This document shows, piece by piece, positions 51,125-59,980 of a stretch of DNA of 63,142 bases. The notes under the pieces are model-generated. The model ran no database searches. It was not told the DNA's origin and worked only from the letters and a program-made list of their open reading frames with translations. This stretch comes from GYS-P2D sp964489125 (GTDB taxonomy: Bacteria > Bacteroidota > Bacteroidia > Chitinophagales > Saprospiraceae). Numbering within the stretch: position 1 is the stretch's first letter; each line of letters begins with the position of its first letter. The stretch lies in the NCBI GenBank assembly GCA_964489125.1, contig CAZAXY010000006.1, forward strand, positions 1 through 63,142. Reading direction: 5' to 3'. Position numbers and translations under genes: made by a program.

Positions 51125-52900
51125 ATGAGAAGCATCTGGTATTTACTGGCACAGTTTAGGCCATATAGGCGATATGTCAGCTTATCCATATTATTTCAAT
51201 TGCTGACGGCATTACTTACTCTGATTAGTATACCGCTGGTTATTCCTTTTTTTCAGATTCTATTTGATGCTAGCCCATCAGATTATACAGCCCCAGAGAA
51301 CTGGTATGATATAGAGCAAACACTTACATATGGATTTAGCAGACTGATTGCCATAAGTGATAAACGCAATGCGCTGGCCTTAGTCTGTTTTCTGATTTTA
51401 GGCGTTGTATTCCTAAGAAATCTAACAAGATATTTTTCGACTTATTTTCTTACACCTGCTCGTAATGGAGTACTTCGAGATCTAAGGAGAAATTTGTTTC
51501 AATCCTTTGAAAACATGTCGTTGTCAGAGAGATATAGATACAAGAAGGGGCAGCTTCTTTCTTCGTTGAGCTATGACATGAGTGAGATAGATCATGGATT
51601 ACTCAAAGCCACAGAACTCTTGGTTAAAAGTCCACTAATCATTATAGGATGCATCATTTTCATGCTATTAATTAGTCTGAAACTCACTTTAATTGCGGTA
51701 GGGTTGTCGATTGTAATTTTTGTAATCATCGCCTTAGGAAGTAATTTTCTAAAGCGTAAATCACCTAAACTTCATGCGCTCTATGGTGAAGTGAATGTTA
51801 GAGCAGAGGAATATCTCAGTTCCAAGAAACTCATCGAATCTTATAATGCACAAGGGTTTTTCAACGCTATAACCAGCAGTGCGATAGAAGAGCACAATAC
51901 TTTAAACAATCGCATGATGCGGAGAAGGGATTTGGCATCACCGATATCGGAGTTTTTGCTTGTGGCTGTCACGGTTTTAATCCTATATATTGCCTCTCAC
52001 ATGGTTTTTGATAGAGCCTTGCAACCAGAAACATTTTTCGCATTCATTTTTGCATTTTTTAATATCATCGATCCTGCTAAGAACTTTTCAAGGGAGTATT
52101 ATAATGTCCAACGCAGTAGCGCTTCTCTTCAGCGTGTTCAAGATATCATCACTACAACGGAGCGTAGCCCTACTCAAACTGACAGGGGAGGAGTGAGAAA
52201 GCTCGATTTTCGAGATACACTAGAGTTCAATTCTGTCGATTTTAGTTATGACAAAAATGAATCAATCCTGCGTCAATTCTCCCTTAGCATAAAGCAAGGA
52301 GAAAAACTGGCCATTGTAGGAGGAACTGGACAGGGGAAAACAACAATTATAGATTTGTTGCTGAGATTTTATAATCCAGATTCGGGAAGTATTACAATAG
52401 ATGGAGTTGAAATAGATCAATTCAACCTAGATATCTACCGAAATCGGTTTGCTATGGTATCCCAGGACCATGTTGTTTTTAATATGACTCTGGCTGAGAA
52501 CATAACATTTGCCAAGGAATTTGACAAGGCAATGTTAGAGAATGCTCTTGGTCAGGCACAACTTAATTCAGCATATTTTAGCTCAGATATGGATATTGCT
52601 GACCAAGGAGCGAACCTCAGTGGCGGCGAAAAACAGAGAATAACAATAGCTAGAGCACTGTATAAGGATGCAGACATCCTTATCTTTGATGAGCCGACGA
52701 GCAATCTTGACTATTATACAGCCCAGCAGTTGATCGACAGCATAGTAAGTATTAAAGACAAAACTATCATAGTAATCAGTCATGATCTGAGGCTTCTTTC
52801 TAAAATGAACCGATTAGTCCTTTTGAAAGAAGGAAAAATCAGTGAATCTGGATCATTTTTGGATTTAAAACAACAAATAGAGTCCCTACATAAGTTATAA
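51125..52900 (+). CDS. ABC transporter, fused permease-ATPase (MsbA-like)
   Basis: A 591-residue half-transporter with an N-terminal six-helix transmembrane domain (about 15-330) and an ATPase domain. Walker A is GGTGQGKTT, Q-loop VSQDHVVF, signature LSGGEKQR, Walker B ILIFDEPTS, and H-loop VISHD. Architecture and length match the MsbA/lipid-exporter group. It may flip lipid A-core or another lipid; the substrate is inferred from family resemblance only. It lies 19 bp after accC, likely in the same transcript. Confidence 0.87.
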   Translation: MRSIWYLLAQFRPYRRYVSLSILFQLLTALLTLISIPLVIPFFQILFDASPSDYTAPENWYDIEQTLTYGFSRLIAISDKRNALALVCFLILGVVFLRNLTRYFSTYFLTPARNGVLRDLRRNLFQSFENMSLSERYRYKKGQLLSSLSYDMSEIDHGLLKATELLVKSPLIIIGCIIFMLLISLKLTLIAVGLSIVIFVIIALGSNFLKRKSPKLHALYGEVNVRAEEYLSSKKLIESYNAQGFFNAITSSAIEEHNTLNNRMMRRRDLASPISEFLLVAVTVLILYIASHMVFDRALQPETFFAFIFAFFNIIDPAKNFSREYYNVQRSSASLQRVQDIITTTERSPTQTDRGGVRKLDFRDTLEFNSVDFSYDKNESILRQFSLSIKQGEKLAIVGGTGQGKTTIIDLLLRFYNPDSGSITIDGVEIDQFNLDIYRNRFAMVSQDHVVFNMTLAENITFAKEFDKAMLENALGQAQLNSAYFSSDMDIADQGANLSGGEKQRITIARALYKDADILIFDEPTSNLDYYTAQQLIDSIVSIKDKTIIVISHDLRLLSKMNRLVLLKEGKISESGSFLDLKQQIESLHKL

Positions 52901-52946
52901 TGATGTTATTTCGAAATCGCCGTCAATCAATATCCGTATTTGATAG

Positions 52947-53981
52947 ATGAGATACTATCTTATCATAATATTGCTAACTATTCAGATTACTGGCTTCTGT
53001 CAGTTGTCACCTGTATTGCTATACAATCAGAACGAATCTTCGGTATTCTATCAGTATGACGAATCTCCATCATATAAAGTCCGGAGTGAATCCAGTCGAT
53101 GGTTGATGAATCAGTTGAGGTCTCCATTTAATTATGAATTTGTAATTGAGGGATCAGACGAGAGATACGACACCCCCGAATCGTTTGAATCTGCAGATGC
53201 CGTTATCAGTAATTCTGTCGATCATGAACTGTATGTCAAACGAAGCGACAACTCTATCGCTTTAGTAGGAGAGAGATTGACTAAAGATGACATTACATTT
53301 ATTAAAAAATACCGAACTGATCAATCGGCATTTAATTTATTAAATCACGATGAGAAATCGAAGAGGGTAGATCTAAGAGTCAACTTGTCAGTGGATGGTG
53401 TTGAAGGATCTTCCATAGATTATATAGAATCGTATGCTGTATCAGATCATCAACATGGCACCCTTTTTCTACCATCCTTGGTGATAGATGCAATCAGTAG
53501 TGTCATTACTGTAAGCAGAAGTTATGTTGGAGGTCAAGTTCCTCAGATAATAGATGCCTCTTTACTTGATAGACTTTTTCGACAGGATCGATACAAGGTG
53601 TTCATAAATCCAGTTGATGATCAAGTCTTAGCGATCATTAAAATATCCTCAGAAGGTGAATCAGAATCCATCCTTTACAAATCACAGGCGAGCGATGTCC
53701 CCGTGTACGACCCCTCAATGAAAGAACAGTTTGTGGTCTATCCAACGATCTCTTATGGCGATGTTGGTGTTCAGTTTTTTGGGTTTAAGGAGGGGGCTTA
53801 CAAGTTAGAATTGTATTCCATATTAGGGACTAAGATATGGACTCAGACATTTTATGTTAATGGCAATGCATCGTATTCTGCCGACTTGTCTTTTTTACCC
53901 AAAGGGAACTACCAATATTCACTTATTGACCCCAATGGATACAGGGTACTCTCCAAGAGATTAGGGATAATCAAGTATTGA
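52947..53981 (+). CDS. Secreted protein with type A T9SS sorting domain
   Basis: A 344-residue exported protein with signal peptide MRYYLIIILLTIQITGFCQ. The central part has no domain I recognise. The last ~85 residues (FVVYPTISYGDVGVQFFG, YKLELYSILGTKIWTQ, LPKGNYQYSLIDPNGYRV) match the type A T9SS C-terminal sorting domain. It is thus a likely T9SS substrate anchored or released at the surface. Its stop overlaps the next gene's ATG by one base (TGATG). A function for the central domain cannot be given. Confidence 0.75.
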   Translation: MRYYLIIILLTIQITGFCQLSPVLLYNQNESSVFYQYDESPSYKVRSESSRWLMNQLRSPFNYEFVIEGSDERYDTPESFESADAVISNSVDHELYVKRSDNSIALVGERLTKDDITFIKKYRTDQSAFNLLNHDEKSKRVDLRVNLSVDGVEGSSIDYIESYAVSDHQHGTLFLPSLVIDAISSVITVSRSYVGGQVPQIIDASLLDRLFRQDRYKVFINPVDDQVLAIIKISSEGESESILYKSQASDVPVYDPSMKEQFVVYPTISYGDVGVQFFGFKEGAYKLELYSILGTKIWTQTFYVNGNASYSADLSFLPKGNYQYSLIDPNGYRVLSKRLGIIKY

Positions 53982-54943
53982 TGCACCTTCTTGACAATCT
54001 GAGTGTACCTACTCCTATTCAGCTTCTGGATTCCAATTTTCAAAATAAACGCGTGCGCCTGTTCATTAAGCGAGATGATCTTATACATCCATGGATAAAT
54101 GGCAATAAGTGGCGTAAATTACAAGGACACTTAGAGCATTATAGGACAAACGGCTATCGTGGAATTATTAGCTTCGGAGGTGTTAATAGTAATCATCTCG
54201 TAGCTGTGGCTTCTGCGTGTCACGAGCTAAATATTCCATCTATTGGAATAGTCCGGGCTTATCAACTTGATGAAAAAAACCCGATTGTCCAAAAATTGCG
54301 ATCTTGGAATATGCAGCTTTTGGTTGCATCACCTCAAGAATATAAGCTGAAGGAGTCTTCCACTGTAATAAGGAATTTACTCTCACAATATCCAGATCAT
54401 CTGTTGATAGCTGAAGGTGGGACGTCTCAATTAGCCTTGAGCGGCCTTACCAACCTCTCTAATGAAATTGTATCCGATCCACTTTATGACTGTGATTTTG
54501 ACGTGCTATTGTCTATAGGTACTGGAGGTATGTTAGCGGGCTTATATGATGCTATGCCGTATACCCATCATTTTATAGTAGCCTCACCATTCAGATCAGA
54601 TATTACTTATGTCAAGGGTATGGATCTCCTACAGAACTCTATGCCAGATCGTATCAGATTTGTGAATGCTTCTGGAGGGAAGCGCTTTGGGGCACATGAT
54701 CCTCAAGTGGTTGAGCTAATTAATGATTTTTACGAGGGATATAAAATATTGTTGGATCCAATCTATACAGCGAAAACAGTTAAGTGGTTAATCAATAATT
54801 TGGCGATAGATGAGAGCATGAATGGTGGATCTTTCCTGCTCATTCATTCAGGTGGATTGCCTGGCATCATGGCTTACAATTATATGTATCAGTCAAAAGA
54901 TATTAAAATAAAAGTACCTCAAGAATACTATCACTTGCAGTAA
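53981..54943 (+). CDS. PLP-dependent D-cysteine desulfhydrase / ACC deaminase family protein
   Basis: A 320-residue fold-type II PLP enzyme. The PLP lysine is in GNKWRKLQGH, SFGGVNSNHLVA is the phosphate-side loop, and SIGTGGMLAGL is the later glycine loop. It matches the 1-aminocyclopropane-1-carboxylate deaminase / D-cysteine desulfhydrase group; I cannot separate these activities. The start is the ATG overlapping the preceding stop. Its 3' end overlaps the convergent purN by 13 bp. Confidence 0.87.
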   Translation: MHLLDNLSVPTPIQLLDSNFQNKRVRLFIKRDDLIHPWINGNKWRKLQGHLEHYRTNGYRGIISFGGVNSNHLVAVASACHELNIPSIGIVRAYQLDEKNPIVQKLRSWNMQLLVASPQEYKLKESSTVIRNLLSQYPDHLLIAEGGTSQLALSGLTNLSNEIVSDPLYDCDFDVLLSIGTGGMLAGLYDAMPYTHHFIVASPFRSDITYVKGMDLLQNSMPDRIRFVNASGGKRFGAHDPQVVELINDFYEGYKILLDPIYTAKTVKWLINNLAIDESMNGGSFLLIHSGGLPGIMAYNYMYQSKDIKIKVPQEYYHLQ

Positions 54944-55494
54944 GCAGCTACAACTCTTGGAAAGAAGTGGTGCTCAAGCTTGAGCACCTTGCTAGCAATA
55001 TCTTCAGGACTATCTGACTGTTCGAGTCTGATCTTAGTCTGGAGCAGAATTCTGCCTTCATCATAATTTTCATTAACTAGATGAATTGTGATTCCTGAGT
55101 AGAGGTCTCCATGTTCTTTGACAGCTCTATGCACGTGCATGCCATACATACCCTTCCCTCCATATTTAGGTAATAGCGCTGGATGAATATTGATGATTTT
55201 ATCAGAGTAAGACTTTATTAGCTGGTCAGGGATAAGCCATAGGAACCCAGCCAAGATCAGATAGTCTATGTCATGGTCCTTGAGAAAACTCAGTACGGAT
55301 TCACTTTTGTTAAACTCATTCCGATTGAAAACTAGACAAGGAATATCCATCTGATGTGTAGCCTCGACAATTCCACTTTCTTGATTGTTAGAGAGAATCG
55401 CAGCAACGGATACACCCTCATTATCATACAGATGATCAATAATTTTGAGTGCGTTAGATCCTCGACCCGAAGCGAATATGGCTATTCGTGTCAT
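54931..55494 (-). CDS. purN: Phosphoribosylglycinamide formyltransferase (PurN type)
   Basis: A 187-residue GART. I choose the ATG giving MTRIAIFASGRGSNALKII, the family N-terminus. The active site has IINIHPALLPKYGGKGMYG (N and H) and the later SGITIHLVNENYDEGRIL (D). It transfers formyl from 10-formyltetrahydrofolate in purine synthesis. The PLP gene converges on it with 13 bp overlap; the upstream membrane-anchored protein is 7 bp away. Confidence 0.95.
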   Translation of the reverse strand: MTRIAIFASGRGSNALKIIDHLYDNEGVSVAAILSNNQESGIVEATHQMDIPCLVFNRNEFNKSESVLSFLKDHDIDYLILAGFLWLIPDQLIKSYSDKIINIHPALLPKYGGKGMYGMHVHRAVKEHGDLYSGITIHLVNENYDEGRILLQTKIRLEQSDSPEDIASKVLKLEHHFFPRVVAAYCK

Positions 55495-55501
55495 TAACAA
55501 C

Positions 55502-56221
55502 TTATTCTTCTGTTTTCTTAGGTCCAGTCGATGCAAGTCTAACTCGATCGGATTTATGACTGTACAGAGGTACATCGATCACTGTTTCGAGCATTAATTT
55601 AGCTGCCATCTTGATTTTTCGTTTTTGTGGGCCTTCAAAACGATAGATGAAATCAGGCGCCATCTCCAGTACTTCAGTGTATATGAGCTCTTTCATTTTA
55701 TTAGTGACATATGGCTCAGACGCCATACCTGTTATTGTCATCTTATTAGTTATAATGAAGCGTCGATCCTGATGTTTGTATAGGAGAGTGTCGCCACTCT
55801 TATCATATAACTCCAAATATCCACTGGCGCTTGATGCTCCAAGCATTTTAGTCAGTGTAGTATCGCGCAGGTGATAGTTGAAATCTTCAAAACACACTTT
55901 TAACAGGTAGTCTGGTGTCCTTATTATGCTCTCTTCATCATTGATGCTCAAGGCAGTCTCGTATGAGTCTACCAGATAAGTCAAATCTTTGTCCAACTGT
56001 TGATCGTAAGACTCATTGAGGATGAATGCGCCATCTTCCCAGAGAACATTAGCCTTAACATGATCCCACTCATAGGTGCCGCCATGATAGTTGTAAGATT
56101 GTATGGTAACCTTACGATCGTAGGCTTTGATATTCGTAAGATGTACACTGACGAACCCAAGTGCTGAGGCTACAATAGCGCCTAGTAAAACTATTAATGC
56201 AATGGTGGTCAACCTATTCAC
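55502..56221 (-). CDS. Membrane-anchored protein of unknown function
   Basis: A 239-residue protein. The start is GTG: an in-frame TAA lies 12 bp upstream and no ATG precedes the hydrophobic segment. A single N-terminal transmembrane helix or uncleaved signal (TTIALIVLLGAIVASALGFVSV) is followed by a soluble region without a motif I recognise; near the C-terminus is a basic stretch (GPQKRKIKMAAKLML). It lies 7 bp before purN, so the two may be co-transcribed. No function is assigned. Confidence 0.6.
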   Translation of the reverse strand: MNRLTTIALIVLLGAIVASALGFVSVHLTNIKAYDRKVTIQSYNYHGGTYEWDHVKANVLWEDGAFILNESYDQQLDKDLTYLVDSYETALSINDEESIIRTPDYLLKVCFEDFNYHLRDTTLTKMLGASSASGYLELYDKSGDTLLYKHQDRRFIITNKMTITGMASEPYVTNKMKELIYTEVLEMAPDFIYRFEGPQKRKIKMAAKLMLETVIDVPLYSHKSDRVRLASTGPKKTEE

Positions 56222-56299
56222 CCCATTAAAATATTAGAATTATTTTGATTATTTCAGGAGAACGAGACTATTAGTATTTCGTTAAGAAATTGAGCGGAA

Positions 56300-57592
56300 T
56301 CATGAATTCATATATTGTACAACTGACCGCTCAATTATGTTACAACATTCATCAATTTGTGATTCTGTTATTACAAGTGGGGGGGCGAACCTGATGATAT
56401 TACCGTGAGTTGGCTTAGCTAAGAGTCCGTTCTCTGCCATAAGGACACAGATATTCCACGCAGTCTTACTTTCTGGAGTGTCATTAATCAATATGGCATT
56501 AAGAAGCCCGCGACCTCTTACGCTTAGTAGGACAGCGTATTTTTCGCATAATTCGCGTACTCTTGAACGGAAGATCTCACCCATTTTGCGAGCATTGAGC
56601 ATCAGTTGCTCTTCAATTAATACATCCATAGCTGCCATGGCAATATGACATGCTAATGGATTACCTCCGTAGGTGCTACCATGTTGTCCTGGTTTTAAAA
56701 CATCCATTACTTCATTGTCCGCCAACACGGCAGAGACTGGATATGCGCCTCCAGATAGAGCTTTACCTAAAATCAATATGTCAGGTTTGGTATACGTATC
56801 CGGATTGCGCTCACAATTAGTAACACAGGTACAATCTCCGCATATTGCGAGCATACTTCCTGTTCGGGCAAGACCCGTTTGTATTTCATCAGCTATAAAC
56901 AGAATTTTATGTTCACGACATAGTTTTGCTGCCTTCTGAATAAAATCAACGTCTGGGACATTTACCCCGGCTTCACCCTGAATAGGTTCTACCAGAAACC
57001 CTGCGATATCATCACTATGTTCCTCTATGACTTTATTAAGTGCCTCGATGTCATTATATGGTATGCTGACAAACCCTGGAGTATACGGTCCAAAATGACC
57101 TCTTGCATCAGGGTCACTTGAGAAAGAAATTATACTAATCGTTCGACCGTGAAAATTCTTACCACATACAACGATCTTCGCAGCACCATTTTTTATCCCC
57201 TTTTTTTCATAACCCCATTTGCGACAGATTTTAATAGAACTCTCAACAGCCTCGGCACCACTATTCATAGGGAGTAACTTGTCCAAGCCAAAGATCTCGG
57301 TCATGAATTTTTCATATGGGCCTAGTTTGCTATTGTAAAAGGCTCGTGAAGTCAAGCATAGTTGAGTGCTTTGGTCATGTAAGGCTCGAGTTATTTTCGG
57401 ATGGCAGTGTCCCTGATTAACCGCGCTGTAAGCCGATAAGAAATCAAAGTATTTTTTACCATCTACATCCCATACAAATATGCCTTTTCCACGTTCCAAT
57501 ACCACAGGAAGTGGGTGGTAGTTATGTGCGCCGTACTGATCTTCTAAATCAAGATATCTCTGTGAATTTTCCATGCTTGTTGAGTTTTTCAT
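56300..57592 (-). CDS. rocD: Ornithine aminotransferase (ornithine--oxo-acid transaminase)
   Basis: A 430-residue class III PLP aminotransferase. The PLP Lys is K277 (ILILGKALSGGAYP); DEIQTGLARTG precedes it, and HGSTYGGNPLAC, LLPMNSGAEAVE and VEPIQGEAGV are family motifs. It interconverts ornithine and glutamate semialdehyde. A short Cys-rich insertion (C251, C254, C256, C260) lies between the DEIQTG motif and the PLP lysine; canonical enzymes have a shorter loop there. No other gene of the arginine/proline pathway is adjacent. Confidence 0.93.
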   Translation of the reverse strand: MKNSTSMENSQRYLDLEDQYGAHNYHPLPVVLERGKGIFVWDVDGKKYFDFLSAYSAVNQGHCHPKITRALHDQSTQLCLTSRAFYNSKLGPYEKFMTEIFGLDKLLPMNSGAEAVESSIKICRKWGYEKKGIKNGAAKIVVCGKNFHGRTISIISFSSDPDARGHFGPYTPGFVSIPYNDIEALNKVIEEHSDDIAGFLVEPIQGEAGVNVPDVDFIQKAAKLCREHKILFIADEIQTGLARTGSMLAICGDCTCVTNCERNPDTYTKPDILILGKALSGGAYPVSAVLADNEVMDVLKPGQHGSTYGGNPLACHIAMAAMDVLIEEQLMLNARKMGEIFRSRVRELCEKYAVLLSVRGRGLLNAILINDTPESKTAWNICVLMAENGLLAKPTHGNIIRFAPPLVITESQIDECCNIIERSVVQYMNS

Positions 57593-57777
57593 AACTCTCG
57601 TCTAATGTATAACTTCCAAAGATTATAAAAGCCGAAATTTGTTCTTTATCCAAGGATTAATCAAATGACAATTGAAGTTAAGACGATCAATCATTTTATG
57701 ATGGCTATCAAACATAAACTGATATTTTCGTTCTTCATTTAAGTATACATCGACATTGTCTACTCAAAACCGAATTT

Positions 57778-59013
57778 TTGTCAAGTTTTATTAATACACC
57801 ATTTTCAGTTAGTTCACAAAGGAATCCTATTAATGGGACTGCTCTTGCCTATAGCTACTTTTTAGCTATAAGTGAGGTAGCAGAAGTGTGGGATGAAATT
57901 GCCATTGACGAGAATTTTGCTCAAGCGAGATATTTACAAGTATTAGAAGACGATGCCCCAGATCATATTCAGTCAATTTATGTGATGTTATATAGAGGAG
58001 ATAAACCAATTGGTGTAATACTACTTCAGCATCTTATCCTTAGACTAAGCAGTGCACTCAGATATAAAAAATATTCTAAATCAGCCTCGTCTTTTGTGCG
58101 ATGGTGGCAAGGTGCACGGCAGTGGATGGTAAGCAAGTTTCAGTTCAGATTATTAAATGTAGGCAACCTATATCTTACTGGAGAATATGGATTTTTTTTT
58201 AAAGATTCAGGTATTGATTTTCAGGAGCAGTTTTCCATTGTAGATAAAGTTGTCTTAGATCTAAAGAAACGACTTAACTCTACCCCTCAGAAATTCAGTG
58301 CTGTGCTCTATAAGGACTTCTTTGATGACAGCATTTTTCTTGACAATAAGCGCAGTCGGTTACATCCGTTTAACATCGATCCAAACATGATACTTTCGGT
58401 AGATCAATCATGGACATGCTTCGATGATTACTTAGGGGCTATGCGCTCCAAGTATAGAATTCGAATGAAGAATGCTATTAAGAAGTTTGAACCAGTTAAA
58501 AAGCGAGTCTTAGGGATCGAGGAAGTTAAGCAGTACAATGACGAGATGTATCGGTTGTACTGTGATATATTATCAGGTTCTGGATTTGTCTTGATTAAAA
58601 GCCAGCAGAACTATTTCCAAATACTCAAAGAGTCATTCCAAGACGAACTTCAAGTTGTAGGTTATTTCTTAGAGGATGAGCTAGTGGCTTTTTATACTTG
58701 GACAATTGATGATGATAAAATGGACTCTCATTTCATAGGGGTCAATGGCCAGTATAACCTCAAGTATCAACTCTATCTGAATATACTTCTCGATTTGGTG
58801 CGAGATGCAATTGACAATAGAGCTAAGCAATTACTATACTTTAGAACCGCACTGGAAATTAAGAGTTCGATAGGCTCTGTACCTTATGACATGACCTGTT
58901 ACATCAGGCACAACAATCGATTTCTTGCGATGATCACACCTATAGTATTTAAGTACTTTGTTCCTAAACAATCATGGGTGCAGCGTCACCCCTTTAAAAA
59001 ACCATCCTCGTAG
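57778..59013 (+). CDS. GNAT/FemAB-like acyltransferase of unknown substrate
   Basis: A 411-residue protein. The start is TTG: the nearest upstream in-frame stop is at 57715, and no ATG or GTG lies between. It has no clear signal peptide. Residues ~220-400 look like a GNAT-type acetyltransferase fold as in FemAB/peptidoglycan-modifying or lipid-conjugating enzymes (SKYRIRMKNAIKKFEPVKKRV; VVGYFLEDELVAFYTWTID; DSHFIGVN). The N-terminal half is less certain. The 3' end overlaps the convergent anti-sigma-like gene by 28 bp. The acceptor is unknown. Confidence 0.55.
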   Translation: MSSFINTPFSVSSQRNPINGTALAYSYFLAISEVAEVWDEIAIDENFAQARYLQVLEDDAPDHIQSIYVMLYRGDKPIGVILLQHLILRLSSALRYKKYSKSASSFVRWWQGARQWMVSKFQFRLLNVGNLYLTGEYGFFFKDSGIDFQEQFSIVDKVVLDLKKRLNSTPQKFSAVLYKDFFDDSIFLDNKRSRLHPFNIDPNMILSVDQSWTCFDDYLGAMRSKYRIRMKNAIKKFEPVKKRVLGIEEVKQYNDEMYRLYCDILSGSGFVLIKSQQNYFQILKESFQDELQVVGYFLEDELVAFYTWTIDDDKMDSHFIGVNGQYNLKYQLYLNILLDLVRDAIDNRAKQLLYFRTALEIKSSIGSVPYDMTCYIRHNNRFLAMITPIVFKYFVPKQSWVQRHPFKKPSS

Positions 59014-59309
59014 ACTCTATTAACAAAAGAGGGGAGTAAGTTAATTGTTGCGGTATTAATCACTGGATGTGGTACATATGTAAGTTCTTCTAACTCGTAA
59101 TCGGTTTCACTGGTTCTGCTGACAAAGACTATAGCCATTATTAAAAAGGCAGCTGCAATACCTCCTATATACCTATATGTCTTGAGATTGGAATGTTCAG
59201 GCATCCCAAGCTCTTGACTCATTCTATTCTTCAGATCGCCGCTAAGAACCAGTTCCTTTTGGTGCTCACCTTCTTTAAATAATGAATCTATTTCATTCAA
59301 GCTGTCCAT
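58986..59309 (-). CDS. Small single-pass membrane protein, likely sigma-factor partner
   Basis: A 107-residue protein with one transmembrane helix (YIGGIAAAFLIMAIVFV, about 46-62). The N-terminal cytoplasmic part (SLNEIDSLFKEGEHQKELVLSGDLKNRM) could be the sigma-binding half; I see no zinc His/Cys ZAS motif. The ATG lies inside the ECF sigma gene (13-bp overlap), so the pair is translationally coupled. An anti-sigma role is inferred from position and topology. It overlaps the 3' end of the convergent acyltransferase gene. Confidence 0.6.
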   Translation of the reverse strand: MDSLNEIDSLFKEGEHQKELVLSGDLKNRMSQELGMPEHSNLKTYRYIGGIAAAFLIMAIVFVSRTSETDYELEELTYVPHPVINTATINLLPSFVNRVYEDGFLKG

Positions 59310-59863
59310 TTGTAGTTATCTTTTTTTTTAATCATCGCCTTTAATTTCTTACGTGCCAAGATTAACTGTGATTTTGATGTGTTTATGCTAATACCTAATA
59401 ACTCCGCTATTTCTCTATGTTTATATCCCTCGATAGCATAAAGATTAAATATTGTCCGATATCCCTGTGGCAATCCTTCCAGTAACTTCAGAATATCTTC
59501 ATATTCCAAGCGATCATTGATTGCTACAGATCCGTAGGCCCTCGATTCTATAGGGATAAGGTGCTGATGCTTTTTATCTTTTCTGATGATCATCAAGCAT
59601 TCATTGACCATTATCCGTTTGATCCATCCTTCAAATGAGCCTTGTCCACTATAGTTCTTCAGATGATCAAAAACCTTCTTGAATCCTTTGATAAGTGCAT
59701 CTTCTGCCCTCGAATGATCAGCGAGATAGCGTTTGCATATTGATAGCATAGTAGGGGCATATCTCGCAAAGAGCTCATTTTGAGCTCTCCGGTCGTTGCT
59801 TATGCACTTAGATATGATATCTACATGATCACTGCTCACAGTGCTAAGATGACTTTTTTTCAA
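59297..59863 (-). CDS. ECF sigma-70 factor with TTG start
   Basis: A 188-residue sigma factor. Region 2 includes ARYAPTMLSICKRYLADHSRAEDALIKGFKKVF and GSFEGWIKRIMVNECLM; region 4 is LEGLPQGYRTIFNLYAIEGYKHREIAELLGISINTSKSQLILARKKL. The start is TTG: an in-frame TAA lies 24 bp upstream and no ATG is near the N-terminus. It lies in a perfect inverted repeat (59852-59870). Members of this type control envelope genes; whether it is the SigP that controls T9SS genes in Porphyromonas cannot be said from sequence alone. Confidence 0.9.
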   Translation of the reverse strand: MKKSHLSTVSSDHVDIISKCISNDRRAQNELFARYAPTMLSICKRYLADHSRAEDALIKGFKKVFDHLKNYSGQGSFEGWIKRIMVNECLMIIRKDKKHQHLIPIESRAYGSVAINDRLEYEDILKLLEGLPQGYRTIFNLYAIEGYKHREIAELLGISINTSKSQLILARKKLKAMIKKKDNYKWTA

Positions 59864-59870
59864 AAAAAGT
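59852..59870 (-). repeat. Perfect inverted repeat over the ECF sigma start codon
   Basis: ACTTTTTTT (59852-59860), one C, then AAAAAAAGT (59862-59870) form a perfect 9-bp inverted repeat. The TTG start (59863-59861 on the minus strand) lies in it. In RNA it would be a very tight stem with the start codon at the turn. Confidence 0.6.
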
Positions 59871-59951
59871 TGTGTTGCTAAAAAATATTATGTGACCCAT
59901 TATAATGTGCTGCGTCTCAAACATGTATTTTTTGGTATTTTAAGGTAAGAC

Positions 59952-59980
59952 AAGTCCATACTACGGTATGGGCTTTTTTT
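59952..59980 (+). terminator. Rho-independent terminator with UACG tetraloop between divergent genes
   Basis: AAGTCCATAC (59952-59961) pairs with GTATGGGCTT (59966-59975) with one G-T wobble, closing a C(UACG)G loop, and a T7 run follows. It acts only on the plus strand. No plus-strand gene lies upstream in the gap; the sigma gene diverges. It could be an attenuator for the DoxX gene or end a small or antisense RNA. Confidence 0.78.

Noticed and set aside
56379..56385. G7 tract as a phase-variable switch in rocD
   Set aside because: It lies in coding sequence with the conserved FAPPLVI reading intact; no frame change is seen, and housekeeping genes rarely phase-vary.
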